DNA of 17,354 bases, taken from Gonium pectorale (taxonomy: Eukaryota > Chlorophyta > Chlorophyceae > Chlamydomonadales > Volvocaceae). Numbering within the stretch: position 1 is the stretch's first letter; the number at the start of each line of letters is the position of its first letter. The notes under the pieces were generated by a model, which searched no databases, was not told where the DNA came from, and saw only the letters and a program-made list of their open reading frames with translations. Positions 1-8,647 of the stretch are shown here, piece after piece. The stretch is from NCBI GenBank assembly GCA_001584585.1, contig LSYV01000007.1:1016034-1033387 (forward strand), written 5' to 3'. The translations under genes were made by a program, and so were the position numbers.

Positions 1-30
1 TGTGTGTGTGTGTGTGGGGGGGGGGGGGGG
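1..30. repeat. (TG)n tract followed by poly-G, in permease intron 1
   Basis: About eight TG dinucleotides run directly into a run of about 14 G. On the minus strand this is a C run followed by (CA)n. It lies inside the first intron of the permease gene, downstream of the donor at 103-102. It is a simple microsatellite with no coding content. Confidence 0.85.
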
Positions 31-103
31 CGGCAACCCCCCTCCCCGACGTCACTACGTGCCATGGGGCCCTCCGACCTCACCGCGCGGCGCAGGCACT
101 CAC

Positions 104-356
104 CACTCAAAGCCGTAAGCGGGCTGAGGATTGAAAAGGCCACGCCGCAGTTGTTAAACAGCGTGAAGGACCTCGCCAGCTCCTGCTTGTACCCCAGGCA
201 AAACAGCTTGAGCTCATCCGTAGCCGCTCTTCGCCGTTTGCTGCGGCTCTTTGCCGGTCGCCAGAGCGAGCGAGACAGGTCAGTCCCCGAGCGAGTCTGC
301 GCCCGCGTCAACGCCGACGACGGAGGACGAGGTCTCACTGATCTCTCCTGGTCCAT
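104..356 (-). CDS. Amino-acid/GABA permease (APC superfamily), first exon; partial gene
   Basis: This is the 5' exon of a membrane amino-acid transporter. On the minus strand an ATG at 356-354 opens an uninterrupted frame of 84 codons plus one base, ending at a strong donor (GTGAGT at 103-98), so the intron is phase 1. The ATG has A at -3 and G at +4, and an in-frame TGA lies two codons upstream (362-360), so it is the first possible start if no upstream exon exists. The first ~50 residues are basic and Ser/Arg-rich, as in a cytosolic tail. They are followed by DELKLFCLGYKQEL and then LFNNCGVAFSILSPLTAL. The pattern (D-E-x-x-L, L-G-Y-K-Q-E-L, L-F-x-N-x-x-x-x-F-S-I-x-S-x-L-T) is the hallmark entry into transmembrane helix 1 of BAT1/GABA-permease-type APC transporters. 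The remaining helices lie beyond the left edge. The substrate cannot be told from this fragment. Family assignment is from remembered family patterns. Confidence 0.8.
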
Positions 357-1060
357 GTTTCAGGTGCCCAAAGGCCCGGAGGCCCCACAGGACACTCAGG
401 CGTCGACCCTCACGAGCCGACTCGCTCTCCCCTCTACTTGTTTCCATGACCCCATAACTTTTCAATTGAGCAAAAACGCTCTCCCCGTGAGAATCAAGGA
501 GGTTCGGGCAGTCGGTGAGCGTTCTAGCGGCGAGTGGGTGTTTTTACTTGGACCTTATTGTTGGTAAGCTCTGTCCCGTTTACATATCTGGCGATGTGCT
601 TCCGCGCCCCAGCTATCGGAAGTACAGCCGTTTGCCATCCCACGGTTCAACAATTGCGTAGAAGTTTTATCGTAAAGAAGATGCATCTGAATTTGTTGAG
701 GAGAAGTAGCCGGCCTCTAGCCATCGGCGATTCAAGGTCCCATCAACGGGCACACACGTCTAGCCGCAGTGTCCGCCACTCGCACAGCTCGTATCGCATC
801 ATCAAGTTGCAGATACTCACATGCAGCAGCCGGCATTAAGCTTCGGTTCTCAACCGTGAGCTGTTAAGAACCTCCGCCGCAGGGGTGGACTTAACAGACC
901 TTCGGTTCCACGACAGCCACTGGCCCCGTTTGCATCTGATCCATCTGAAATTGACGGATAGAGGGCCAACGGGGAACGTTGGAGGTAGGGGCAGCCCACA
1001 ACCACAGCAAGGGCCACCGTCAATGATCTGCGCGTCCCCTAACCCTGGCTCGCACGCCTT
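357..1060 (-). promoter_or_regulatory. Upstream/5' UTR region of the permease gene
   Basis: This gap lies between the permease start and the inferred end of the HAT1 transcript. By eye it is more AT-rich than the coding regions, with AT-rich patches around 455-480, 540-590 and 655-700. That fits a promoter plus 5' UTR in a genome with GC-rich genes. Short open frames here lack ATG starts or recognisable content. I found no convincing TATA box or other named element. A small perfect hairpin (CGGTT, 3-base loop, AACCG) sits at 844-856. Confidence 0.4.
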
Positions 1061-1063
1061 GGC

Positions 1064-1068
1064 TTACA
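1064..1068 (-). terminator. Candidate polyadenylation signal TGTAA for HAT1
   Basis: TTACA on the plus strand reads TGTAA on the minus strand. This is the common polyadenylation signal of Chlamydomonas-type algae, normally some 10-20 bases before cleavage. It is the first such pentamer I find downstream of the HAT1 stop codon. It implies a 3' UTR of about 0.85 kb, which is within the range for these algae. It was placed by motif only. Confidence 0.35.
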
Positions 1069-1921
1069 TGAGGCAGTCGCCCGGGTCCTCAGCTGCCTTG
1101 CAGCCTGGTATGACATATCGGTAATCAAGTAGTACTTGCCAGCCTATGCCAGCCGTGTGCTGTACCGTAGTACGGCGCCGTCATGCCATACGTCCCACCC
1201 GCACGCTGACGAAGGCAAGCGAATCGCCGCAACCGCGTCACTGCATTCAGCCCCTGGTCACACCTCCCCCACGCCTTACCAGTGCAGATCCAACGCTCAC
1301 CCAACGCTCCCACGCTGTTCACCAGCCCGGGAGAGCGCCATCCCACCTCCAAACCCGTGCGCCGCAAGTTGTCCCGTAACGCCACCCGACGGGGCGCAAG
1401 AGCCCCGATCCAGAGCCTGCAGGACGCCCCCGTCTCCGTGCCCCTGGGGCATGCGCGGGCCTCTCTCGACCAGCCCCAATGTACGGCACCGGTACGATAT
1501 ATCCGTCTGTCCTGGCGCAATGATTCCACGACATGCCCGAGAGCCCTACAAATCCACACACATGCACAGAGTGCTAGTACGCGCCGCAACGTGCGCAGGG
1601 TCACTGCCCCCCCATGTCCGCCCTGCAGCCAGCCGCGGCATCCAGCACAGTGCCACGCCAATGCCACCATCACCACCCCCCGCCCGCACCCCCCGCCCGG
1701 GGTGGGGGGTGGCGACCCGCTTCCCTTCTTCATTACCTTCCCGCCCGGCCCGCACACACGCACCTCAGGCCGTCCAAGCGGCACTGCCTCTCCTCAGCCG
1801 TAACCCTTCCCTAGAGGGCAGCCCGTCACACAGACGGCGACGCACGCAAGGCCGCCCCCTCCCCCTCACCCCCCCGTCGGGACCCCACATGGCCGCTCTG
1901 TACCGCACGTTTGCATCGCCC
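1069..1921 (-). other. HAT1: Inferred HAT1 3' UTR
   Basis: The stretch lies between the HAT1 stop codon and the first TGTAA on that strand. The plus strand is C/A-rich with C runs, so the transcript would be G/T-rich. Long open frames cross it on both strands (for example 1136-2668 plus and 1125-1784 minus), but they have no family resemblance and are by-products of high GC with few stop codons. No other feature is seen. Confidence 0.45.
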
Positions 1922-3387
1922 TCACAACCGCCCCTCCAACGCCTTCATCATGGCCGCCACGTCAGCGGCCTTGCGCTTGGAGCCCGCGGGCGGCACGGGC
2001 GCCACCGGGCCGCCCGAGCCGCTGCCACCTCCCAAGCCCAGCGTAGCCACCGGGCCCTGCTGCTGCTGCGGCACCGGCTGCGGCAGCAGCGGCTGGCGCC
2101 CCGCCTGCTGCTGCTGCGGTGGCATCGGCCTCTGCTGCTGGGGCTGGGGCTTGCGGCGCTGCTTGTTGAGCACGGCAGCCAGGGAGTCCAGCTGCTGCAG
2201 CCGCTCCGCCATCAGCTCCTCCATGCGGCTGGCCTTGGTCTCGGCAGTCACCTATGGGGGGAGGGGGAGGGGCCGGGGCAGGGATTGCCAGGGGGTGAGG
2301 CACATTGGAGGGTTAGGGGGAAGTCGGTGCCGCGCGGCGGGACTGTCGATGCACGGGGTTGCAGTTGGGGGCTGTGGGGAGGGGAGGAAGAGCGGTTGTC
2401 AAGGGGGCGAGTGGGGCGGGGGGCGGGACGGGACGGGTCACGTATGGCAACAGGAGCGAGAGGGTGCAGTATGCCGCAGCACGCGGTGCAGTCGAAGGCA
2501 CACGAGCGCCCGGGTCCCGTCCGTGAAACGGGGTCCATCGCCGTACGGAGGGACTGGCCCCATGGGGGGGGGGAAGAGCACAGGAGCGGGCGCCACCCCT
2601 GCGGTGATGGCCCAACACAGCTGGGATTGGCGGACTCCCCATGCGGCCCACAAGCCACCGGCCTGTGACCTGCAAGGCTGCTCCGTGTGCCGCCCCCCGA
2701 CCCTCAGCCCGGACCATCCGTCCACGCCAGCACCGGACCGGGCTGCGTGACCCGGCGCGTGGGCGCAGGGGCTTGCGCTGCAGAGCCGCAGTCGCTCGTG
2801 TCCGCACCGTGGTCAGGTTGAGGCGCCCGGTGGCGACTGCGCCCGCATCAGCGGCCGCCCCCGCGTCCGCGCCGCCGCGCCCAGCGGGCCGGTACATGAA
2901 GAAATCGAGCTCCGCCTCGCCCTCGCCCTCGGCCTTGGGCCCCGCAGCCCGGGAGCCCGGCGCCGGCCCCTCGCCGGCGGTGGGCTTGCTCTTGGGGATG
3001 TCCACCAGGCGCTTGGCGGCCGCGGCGCGGCCCACAGATGAGAAGTGCTGGGCCTGCGGGCGGGGTTTCGGGGGTCCTCGAGTGACGTCAGACAGGGCGG
3101 GTTTCGGGGCGGGACTGGCGCTCGCTCAGGACGGCCTTTGCACAGCCAACCCACGGCTGTGAACGCAGTCATGCTGTGTGGCGCAGCGCGGTGCTGTGCG
3201 GTGTGGTGCATACCAAGGCTACAAGTGACAACGGAACAAGGTAACTCGGTGCGGGGTGGGTGCCCGCTGCAAGGGCGCGGCGCACCTCGAGCCGACGGCG
3301 CACCAGCTCCTCGACCGCCGCCCGCACCCGCGGCCGCTGCGCCGCCCGGGGGCTGCACCACAGCAGCGCCTCCCACACCACACGGAC
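1922..3387 (-). CDS. HAT1: HAT1 exons 8-10: C-terminal helical domain and Gln-rich tail
   Basis: Exon 8 (3387-3286) encodes a helical stretch VRVVWEALLWCSPRAA, matching the region after the HAT core in human HAT1 (RRVYEILRLL). Exon 9 (3053-2808) has a basic stretch (AAAAKRLVDIPKSKP) followed by a Pro/Gly/Ala-rich part with LDFFMYRP. Exon 10 (2251-1922) begins with a helix (RMEELMAERLQQLDSLAAVLNKQRR), then a Gln/Pro-rich tract with several CAG-type runs, and ends SKRKAADVAAMMKALEGRL before TGA. KRK may be a second nuclear signal. The final conserved-looking helix after disordered sequence hints at a short interaction motif. Intron 9 (2252-2807) has an antisense open frame but nothing recognised. 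Confidence 0.85.
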
Positions 3388-6300
3388 CTGCGGCAGGGCG
3401 GCCGCGCAGCAGCAGGGCAGGTGCGGGGGTTGCGGGGCGGGGTTGGAGGGGAGGGGAGGGAAGAGGTGTGGGGGTGCGGTAGGGGGCGTGCAACAGCCAG
3501 GGGCGCAGGACCTCACAGCCGCATGACAGCTGAACACTAGTGCCGCAGCAATCCCGCCAGGCTGTGACCAGGCAACAAAAGAAACAGCATGGACGCTGCC
3601 ACCCCCCCGAACCGACTGCGACGCCGCGTCGCACCTGCCCTCCGTGCATCTTGAGCTGGCGGGTGATGGCCGATACGAAGGCGCCGCTCGGCACCAGGGC
3701 ACCGCAGGCGGAGCCCGCACCGCCGCCAGACGAGGGGCCGCCGCCTGCAGCGGACCCGCCGGTTGCAGCCGACAAGGGCGCCCCACTGCCGCCCGCAGCT
3801 CCAGCGGCTCCGGCGGCTGCAGCTTCAGAGGCTCCCGAGCCGGCCGTCGCGCCGTCCTCCTCCGCGGCCGCCACCACAGCAGCCGCCGCCGCCTGCTCCG
3901 CCTGCTCCAGGCGGCTCCGCCAGCGCGTCTCCGCCGCCGCCGTGGCGGTCGCCAGGACGTCTTGCGGCAGGACCAGCTTCTCCGGCGGAGTGACGCCAAT
4001 GATTGAAAAGAAGGCGTGAGGCTCCGGCTGCGCCGCCACGCCGCCGGCGCCGTCTTGGGCGCCTCCTCCGTTGGAGGGCTCGGCCACGGGCGGCGTGGCC
4101 GGAGGTGTGGCGACGGCGGCCGGGTCCCACTCGGGCCACGACGTCTGGCCGCGGGCGGCGGCCTCCAGGCACTGGAGCGGGGGTGGAGGGAGGGAGGGAC
4201 GTACAGATGGGGCGGTGGGTGGGAGCATTGGCAGGTGCACATGAGGACGAATGGGGGAGGGTTGCGGGCGTGGGGGGCCTGGTGTTGTAGGGACCCGGGC
4301 GCACCGCACCGCATCGCATGCGGATGCAGATGCCCCCATCCCAAGGGGCTCGCTTCCGTCCGCCCGCACACAGCCTGGCCTCGTCCCGTCGGCCGCATGA
4401 CTCGTGCCACCCCACCCCACCCACACAACGCACGACGCCAGGCCTGTCCGTCACACACACTCCCCCCACACACACACACACCCGCCCCACCCCACCCCGG
4501 CCCCCCGCCGCACCTTGTCCGCCTGCGCCGCCACCCAGGGCAGCCCCCGCATCATCTCCACCTCGAGCTTCTCCCGCACGCGCTGCAGGTTTGGGGTGGG
4601 GTCCTCCACCTGCGCCGATGCGGGGTGGGGGGGGGGTGGAGGGGCGGTAATGAAGAGGACGCCAATGATGCGAGGTCTTGCGTGTAAAGATGACATTGGC
4701 ACGCCCCTTTGCAGGAGTGTGGGGCCCGGGGCCCTCGGCATGGGAACGTAAACCCCAAGCCTGTGACTGCCTTGAGCCGTGTGCAACCAGGTGCCGCACA
4801 TGCCTCCCCACAGCTGCATTCGTGCGCGACGCCCAAACCAGCGAGCCGGCCCTTTCCCCACGCACCCCTCCCTCCCTCCCTCCCTCCCTCCCTCCCTCCC
4901 TCCCTCCCTCCCTCCCTCCCTCCCTGTAACCCCTACCGCCCCATACACTCGCGCGTGAGTGTCGGCTCGGACAGTCCATCCCCCCAACAGCCTCACCGTT
5001 AGGTCGTTGCAGTTCCGCGCCTTGGCCAGATCGTACGACAGCTTGAGGAGGGCCTTACCTAGGCCCACGCCCTGGAGGGTCCAGGACACGGAAATGGGGT
5101 GGTCTGAAGTAGGGAGATGCCTTCTCAGGCCTTAGCCGTATGCCGTCCCTAATCACCCAAGTAAATGGGGGGCGCAGCCCGTGGAGTGCGCATCCACGAT
5201 GTGCGTCCAAACACGGCGCCTTTGGCCACACGGAGCCGGCAGGGCAACGGGCGCAACGCCGCAGCAGCCCGCCGCATCGCCGCTGCAACACACACATACT
5301 CACATGCGTTTTCCTTTTCAACACACACACACACACATACACACACACGACACGGGTCCTACAACGACACCATCGCCTTCGCGCTTACGCTCGTCGTATG
5401 CGTCGTTTCGTTTCAACACACGCCACGCCGCTACAAACACTATCTGTCGTGCCGCGTTCCAGCGGCGGACAGAACACATCACTACACCCTCTGCTGCGCT
5501 CTTGAACGGCTTGCTGGCATCATGGGGAACGGAGAGCGGCACGCGACGAGGAGGCCCGGAATGCGAGTTGCGTTCGGGGCCTGGGCGCGACGGGCGGCGG
5601 CGCGTGCGGGCCGGGCGGCTGTGCGCGGGCGCCTGCTCACCTGCCAGGGGCTGAGCACGAGCACCTGGCTCACTCGCGATCGGCACGAGGCCGGGTAGGC
5701 CCAGAAGTTGAACAGCGTGGTCAGGCCCAGCTGCGGCCAGCGTGGGAGGGGGAGATGGGGGAGGGGGGCGCCATCGGGTGTTGGGGGGGACGGTGGAGCG
5801 CGGCGCAGCGATGGGCGGGTGCGTGGCCGGTGGTGTGGGGGCGGTGCGCAGGCGTGCGGCGAACGGTCGCTGAGCACGGTGGGCACAGTGGGGGCGCGGA
5901 ACGCGGTGGCCGCGTGCCGAGTCGGCCACCCGCCCAGCGACCGACAGCCCTGCCCCGCGTCCCGCATCCCGCACCCCAGTCCACAGCAGCCCACCACGCA
6001 GCCAGCCCACAGGCCAACATGGCCCGACCCCCCCCCCCGGGACATACGCTGCTGGCGCCCAGCTCGTCGTTATTCTTTCCCCTTTCCCTTCAACCCCTAC
6101 CCACCCCAAAGCCCCTCGGGCTTCTCTACTGAGAACGCCTACCAATCTTCGATCCCCCCCACCACACACACCCCACCACGAGGCAGCCTCCGTCCTCAGC
6201 CCGCAGCACGGGCAGCAGCAGCTCCCACTGCGGGTCGTCGCCGTCGATGAAGTTGGCACCGTCGATGGTGAACAGCAGCAGCGGCTCCAGGCGGGCGTGC

Positions 6301-8647
6301 AGCGCCTTGGGGCAGGGGGGGGCGGGTGAGACGGGGTCAGAAGCAGTAGTGTAGTCTACTGGGGGCGGGGAGGGGGTGGCGGGCTGGGTAGGCGGATGGA
6401 CGGGTGGAGGCGGGCATTGGGTGGAGGGAGGCTGGATCGGGTGGAGGCGAGGGAAGGACCGATGCCGCCTGCTTGTGAGGGCGCCGATCGCTGCAAGGCC
6501 AGGGGAAAGGGGGCTGGCGTGCAGCACCCGGCAGGGCGGCGGGCAGCGTGGTGGCATGGCCGGCATGGCCGATGCACCGCAGCGCGGGGGGGGGGAGCGC
6601 GCTGCGGTGCTGCAGCGTGACCTTTGTCACAAAGGAAAGCTCCTTGCCGTGCTTGCCGCTGCGCGCAGCCAAGGAGCTTAGACGCGGGCCACACGGGGCG
6701 GCAGTCGGGCGGCGCAGTACCACAAAGGGCGTGGACAGAGAGCCTGGATGAGCACGTCACGGGCTTGTTGGGCAGTCCGGCGGCGCACCCACCTTGACCT
6801 CCGCGGGGGCGGTGCTCAGCTGGAAGCGCCGAACCGACACAGACGCCTGCGAGGCAGCGGCACCGCCGCCCGGCGGCCCCGCCCCCGCCGCTGCAGCTGC
6901 CGCCGTCGCAGCGCCTTGCGGCTGCGCCACCCCGCCATGCGCCCCCCCAGCCGCCCCGGCGCCTCCGTCCACCACCACGCCGTCGATGCCGTTGGCTGCC
7001 GCCGCCGCCGCCGCAGTTTGGACGGCAGGCACAGCCGCCGACCCGGGAGCCGATCCCGCAGCGGCGGCTGGCGGCGGCAGCACGGTACGAATACCGTACG
7101 ACGTTGCCGGCACCGGCACGGTGCCGACACACTCCCCCAGGGTCATGAGGTCGGGCAGCGAGGGCAGGGTGGACGCCACCGCCGAGGCAAACTCCTCCTG
7201 CGGGGTGGACGGGTGGGAGGGGACGGGGCAGGACAGGCGCCGGCGCGTTGGTGGAGTGTATGACACATACTCATCGGGTGCAGGGGAGGGGAGAGAGGCG
7301 CTCGCCGAGTGGGGAGTGTTGTGGTATCGGGAATTAGATGAACGACCGCGCGAATGTAGGCAATCAAGGCGTCCGTGCAAGCGTACGCAGCGAATGCGGT
7401 GAGGCCGCGACAGCTCGGAGCGCGCAGGGAGAGGCTCGGAGCTGCGGCGCACAGCACCGGCCGCGGCAGGCCCCATCAGCCGCAGACCGTCAAAACGGAC
7501 GGCAGAGCAGAAGAAGGCGCCAAGGCCCCAACCCAGGAGCCGCCAAAACCCCGCGCGCCCATCACCACACACACACACCCATACATCGTATGCGTTGTTC
7601 CTTTTCAACACACCCATACTTCTAGATCATATAGAACACACCCATACATCTGCCTAGCCACTACCGCACCCGCGCCAGCCATGCCCCTGCCCGGCACATT
7701 CCGGACGGAGAGATAGCCCCCCGCAGCGGCTGCGGCCCCCCCACCCCCTGCGGCCACACGCTGCCCAGCAGGAGGGGCTTCGGTACCCGCGTCCTCGCTC
7801 CAGCCACCCGCCACCCGCGCAACACGCCTCCCACCCCATGTAACCTGTAACCTGTAGTATGTAACCTGCAATCCACTCCCAACCCCACACCGTCCATCAG
7901 GCACGGTGCGCACCAACCATACCAACCGACCTCCTCACCACCCCCCACCACCTCAGCACCCACTCTCCGCTCGTCTTCCAGGACCACCCAGGAGCACCCA
8001 GAACCACCCCTCCCCATGACTAGGACCCCCCGACCCGACCCACCCCACCCTAGGAACCCCCGATCCCCCCGGCCGGTGGGCACCTGGCTCCGGCAGTAGC
8101 CCTCCGGGAAGGCGCCCTCAAAGATTGAGCTCAGCTTGTCGGCCCCGGGGCGGCGCACGGCGTAGCGCACGTCGATCCACGCGTGGTACGTCCGCACGTG
8201 GAACCAGATCGTTATCACGAGATCCTTGTACCCGCGGATCTGCTCCGAATCTCCAAAGTGCTGGTGCAGGAACTCCACCGTCACGGGCGCCCCGCCGGCC
8301 GTAATCTCGGCCTCCAGCGCGTCCGGGGTCGGGGCGGCGACGGCGCGGAAGTGCACCGCCTCCCGTGCATCGACGATGAAGGCGCCGGCCGCGTTGCCGG
8401 CGGCGGGCTTACCGCCGGGGGCGTGCTTCGGGTCAGCGTTGGGGGCGGCGGCCGGCTTGGCTGCAGGTGGGTGGGGAGGAGCGGCGGGGGCGGCTGAAGC
8501 ACCTGCGTCGGCTCCGGCGCCTGCGCCATCCGCAGGGACCTGCTGCGCCTGCGCTGTGGCTTCGGAGCGCGCTTGGATATCTCCTTTGGCGCCATCCGCG
8601 AAAGACACTCGGGGCCTCTTCGCCTGCGGCGAATCTTCCTGGCCCAT
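1922..8647 (-). CDS. HAT1: Histone acetyltransferase type B catalytic subunit (HAT1), complete, 10 exons
   Basis: HAT1 acetylates newly made histone H4 (K5 and K12 in known homologues) before chromatin assembly, usually with a WD40 partner of the Hat2/RbAp type. Exons in transcript order: 8647-8084, 7197-6793, 6305-6177, 5730-5641, 5071-4997, 4609-4514, 4171-3635, 3387-3286, 3053-2808, 2251-1922 (TGA at 1924-1922). They join in frame to about 857 residues; every intron is GT-AG and phase 0. Family marks: FGDSEQIRGYKDL (131-143) of the HAT1 N-terminal domain; LLLFTIDGANFIDGDDPQW (332-350); RVSQVLVLSPWQ (385-396); the acetyl-CoA motif QGVGLG (396-401) across the exon 4/5 junction; and VEDP (422-425), whose E-D pair matches the human catalytic E276-D277 region. 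The start is the first ATG after an in-frame TAA at 8800-8798, with G at -3 and +4. Human and yeast HAT1 have about 419 and 374 residues; the excess is Ala/Gly/Pro/Gln-rich insertion. The exon 3 donor could lie 3 bases earlier, and the exon 9 acceptor 6 bases later. Introns not listed separately hold only G- or C-rich low-complexity sequence. Confidence 0.94.
2055..2160. repeat. HAT1: CTG/CAG trinucleotide runs in HAT1 exon 10
   Basis: Short CTG runs on the plus strand (around 2058-2070, 2106-2118 and 2131-2139) encode Gln runs in the HAT1 C-terminal tail. They are interrupted, so less likely to be unstable than a pure tract. Confidence 0.8.
3635..4171 (-). CDS. HAT1: HAT1 exon 7: large insertion with coiled Ala/Gln/Glu segment
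   Basis: This exon has 179 codons, residues 454-632. Conserved parts are the beginning (CLEAAARGQTSWPEWDP), the middle (AFFSIIGVTPPEKLVLPQD) and the end (ITRQLKMHGGQ), the last joining VRVVWEALLW of exon 8. Between them lie a Pro/Gly/Gln-rich segment (about 475-510), a charged alanine helix (RWRSRLEQAEQAAAAAV and on) and a long Ala/Gly/Ser tract (about 570-615). The donor is CAG|GTGCGA at 3635/3634. Codon use is as GC-rich as the rest of the gene. Confidence 0.85.
4514..6305 (-). CDS. HAT1: HAT1 exons 3-6: GNAT acetyltransferase core
   Basis: Four short exons (6305-6177, 5730-5641, 5071-4997, 4609-4514) encode residues 324-453, the catalytic GNAT fold. In order: LFTIDGANFIDGDDPQW, LGLTTLFNFWAYP (the tyrosine/phenylalanine-rich strand equivalent to human YNYYVYP), RVSQVLVLSPWQ, the pyrophosphate-binding Q-x-x-G-x-G (QGVGLG), and LTVEDPTPNLQRVREKLEVE with the catalytic-region E423-D424. 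All core residues I can check are present, so the enzyme should be active. Intron 3 (5731-6176) holds nothing recognised. Confidence 0.92.
4610..4996 (-). other. HAT1: HAT1 intron 5 (387 bp), open in frame, with (GGGA)n
   Basis: The donor is ACG|GTGAGG and the acceptor GGCGCAG|GTG. Removing it rebuilds the conserved D-L-T-V-E-D-P motif, which is the main support for calling it an intron. It is 3x129 bases long and has no in-frame stop, so retention would insert 129 residues, including repeated Gly-Arg-Glu-Gly from the GGGA tract. Confidence 0.8.
4866..4925. repeat. (CCCT)n / (GGGA)n tetranucleotide repeat
   Basis: About 15 nearly perfect CCCT units lie on the plus strand, so GGGA units occur in the HAT1 pre-mRNA. 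Runs of GGGAGGGAGGG have the form able to make G-quadruplexes in RNA or on the coding strand. The tract is inside HAT1 intron 5, with an expected risk of length variation. Confidence 0.9.
5303..5330 (+). repeat. Interspersed intron repeat, copy 1
   Basis: It contains atgcgttttccttttcaaca and runs straight into a (CA)n tract. It is nearly identical to copy 3 at 7587-7617, with one short length change. It lies in HAT1 intron 4, antisense to the gene, about 65 bp left of copy 2. Confidence 0.6.
5319..5348. repeat. (CA)n microsatellite in HAT1 intron 4
   Basis: A nearly pure CA/CACACATA run of about 30 bases sits between copies 1 and 2 of the interspersed repeat. Similar shorter CA tracts sit at about 4468-4481 (intron 6) and 7566-7579 (intron 1, next to copy 3). 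CA tracts thus adjoin copies 1, 2 and 3. Confidence 0.8.
5354..5420 (+). repeat. Interspersed intron repeat, copy 2 (67 bp)
   Basis: This 67-base segment runs from gggtcct to caacaca. It matches the reverse complement of 11852-11918 without gaps; I count 8 differences, about 88% identity. It lies in HAT1 intron 4, antisense to HAT1. Its right part has the shared core cgtatgcgtcgtttcg then tttcaacaca. Confidence 0.85.
6793..7197 (-). CDS. HAT1: HAT1 exon 2: conserved start and end around an Ala/Gly insertion
   Basis: This exon has 135 codons, opening EEFASAVASTLPSLP after acceptor CCCCGCAG. Residues about 217-308 are almost pure Ala/Gly/Pro/Val/Gln, an insertion not found in yeast or human HAT1. 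The last residues (RRFQLSTAPAEVK) join exon 3 (ALHARLEPLLLF) to rebuild the conserved helix before the acetyltransferase core. The donor is AAG|GTGGGT at 6793/6792. Intron 2 (6306-6792, 487 bp) is low-complexity and G-rich on the plus strand, with nothing recognisable. Confidence 0.85.
7587..7617 (+). repeat. Interspersed intron repeat, copy 3
   Basis: It contains the core cgtatgcgttgttcc followed by ttttcaacacaccc. It matches copy 1 except for a one-base length change within the core. The sequence to its right includes ttctaga, as also seen at the matching side of copy 4. It is antisense to HAT1, within intron 1. Confidence 0.6.
7839..7873 (+). repeat. Heptamer tandem repeat, unit TGTAACC, five units
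   Basis: Five consecutive 7-base units read TGTAACC, TGTAACC, TGTAGTA, TGTAACC, TGCAATC. Three of them contain TGTAA, the algal polyadenylation pentamer, on the strand opposite to HAT1 transcription. It lies in HAT1 intron 1. It is probably a degenerate minisatellite; any role for antisense transcripts is speculation. Confidence 0.7.
8084..8647 (-). CDS. HAT1: HAT1 exon 1: NLS-like tail, low-complexity linker, HAT1 N-terminal domain
   Basis: This exon has 188 codons. Residues 10-13 (KRPR) form a short basic patch that could act as a nuclear signal. Residues about 35-90 are Ala/Pro/Gly-rich and probably disordered. From about residue 89 (AFIVDAREAVHF) the conserved N-terminal domain begins, with FGDSEQIRGYKDL at 131-143 and then an alternating hydrophobic strand (LVITIWF). 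The exon ends CRSQ|GTGCCC at 8084/8083. The ~88-residue tail before the domain is longer than in human or yeast HAT1. Confidence 0.9.

Larger units (their letters stand above)
7198..8083 (-). other. HAT1: HAT1 intron 1 (886 bp) with repeats
   Basis: The donor is GTGCCC and the acceptor is CCCCGCAG|GAG. The intron holds a heptamer tandem repeat (7839-7873), a copy of the interspersed intron repeat (7587-7617), two matching short stretches (acacacccatacatc at about 7575-7588 and 7636-7650), and a C-rich stretch at about 7880-8080. No exon is needed between exons 1 and 2, because the protein pattern and reading phase join directly. Confidence 0.75.

Noticed and set aside
1136..2668. 510-residue plus-strand open frame
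   Set aside because: It is antisense to HAT1 exon 10 and its 3' UTR, has no domain and very skewed composition, and is explained by few stop codons in GC-rich DNA.
5149..5348. Cys/Val-repeat open frames on the minus strand
   Set aside because: They are translations of the (CA)n microsatellite in HAT1 intron 4.
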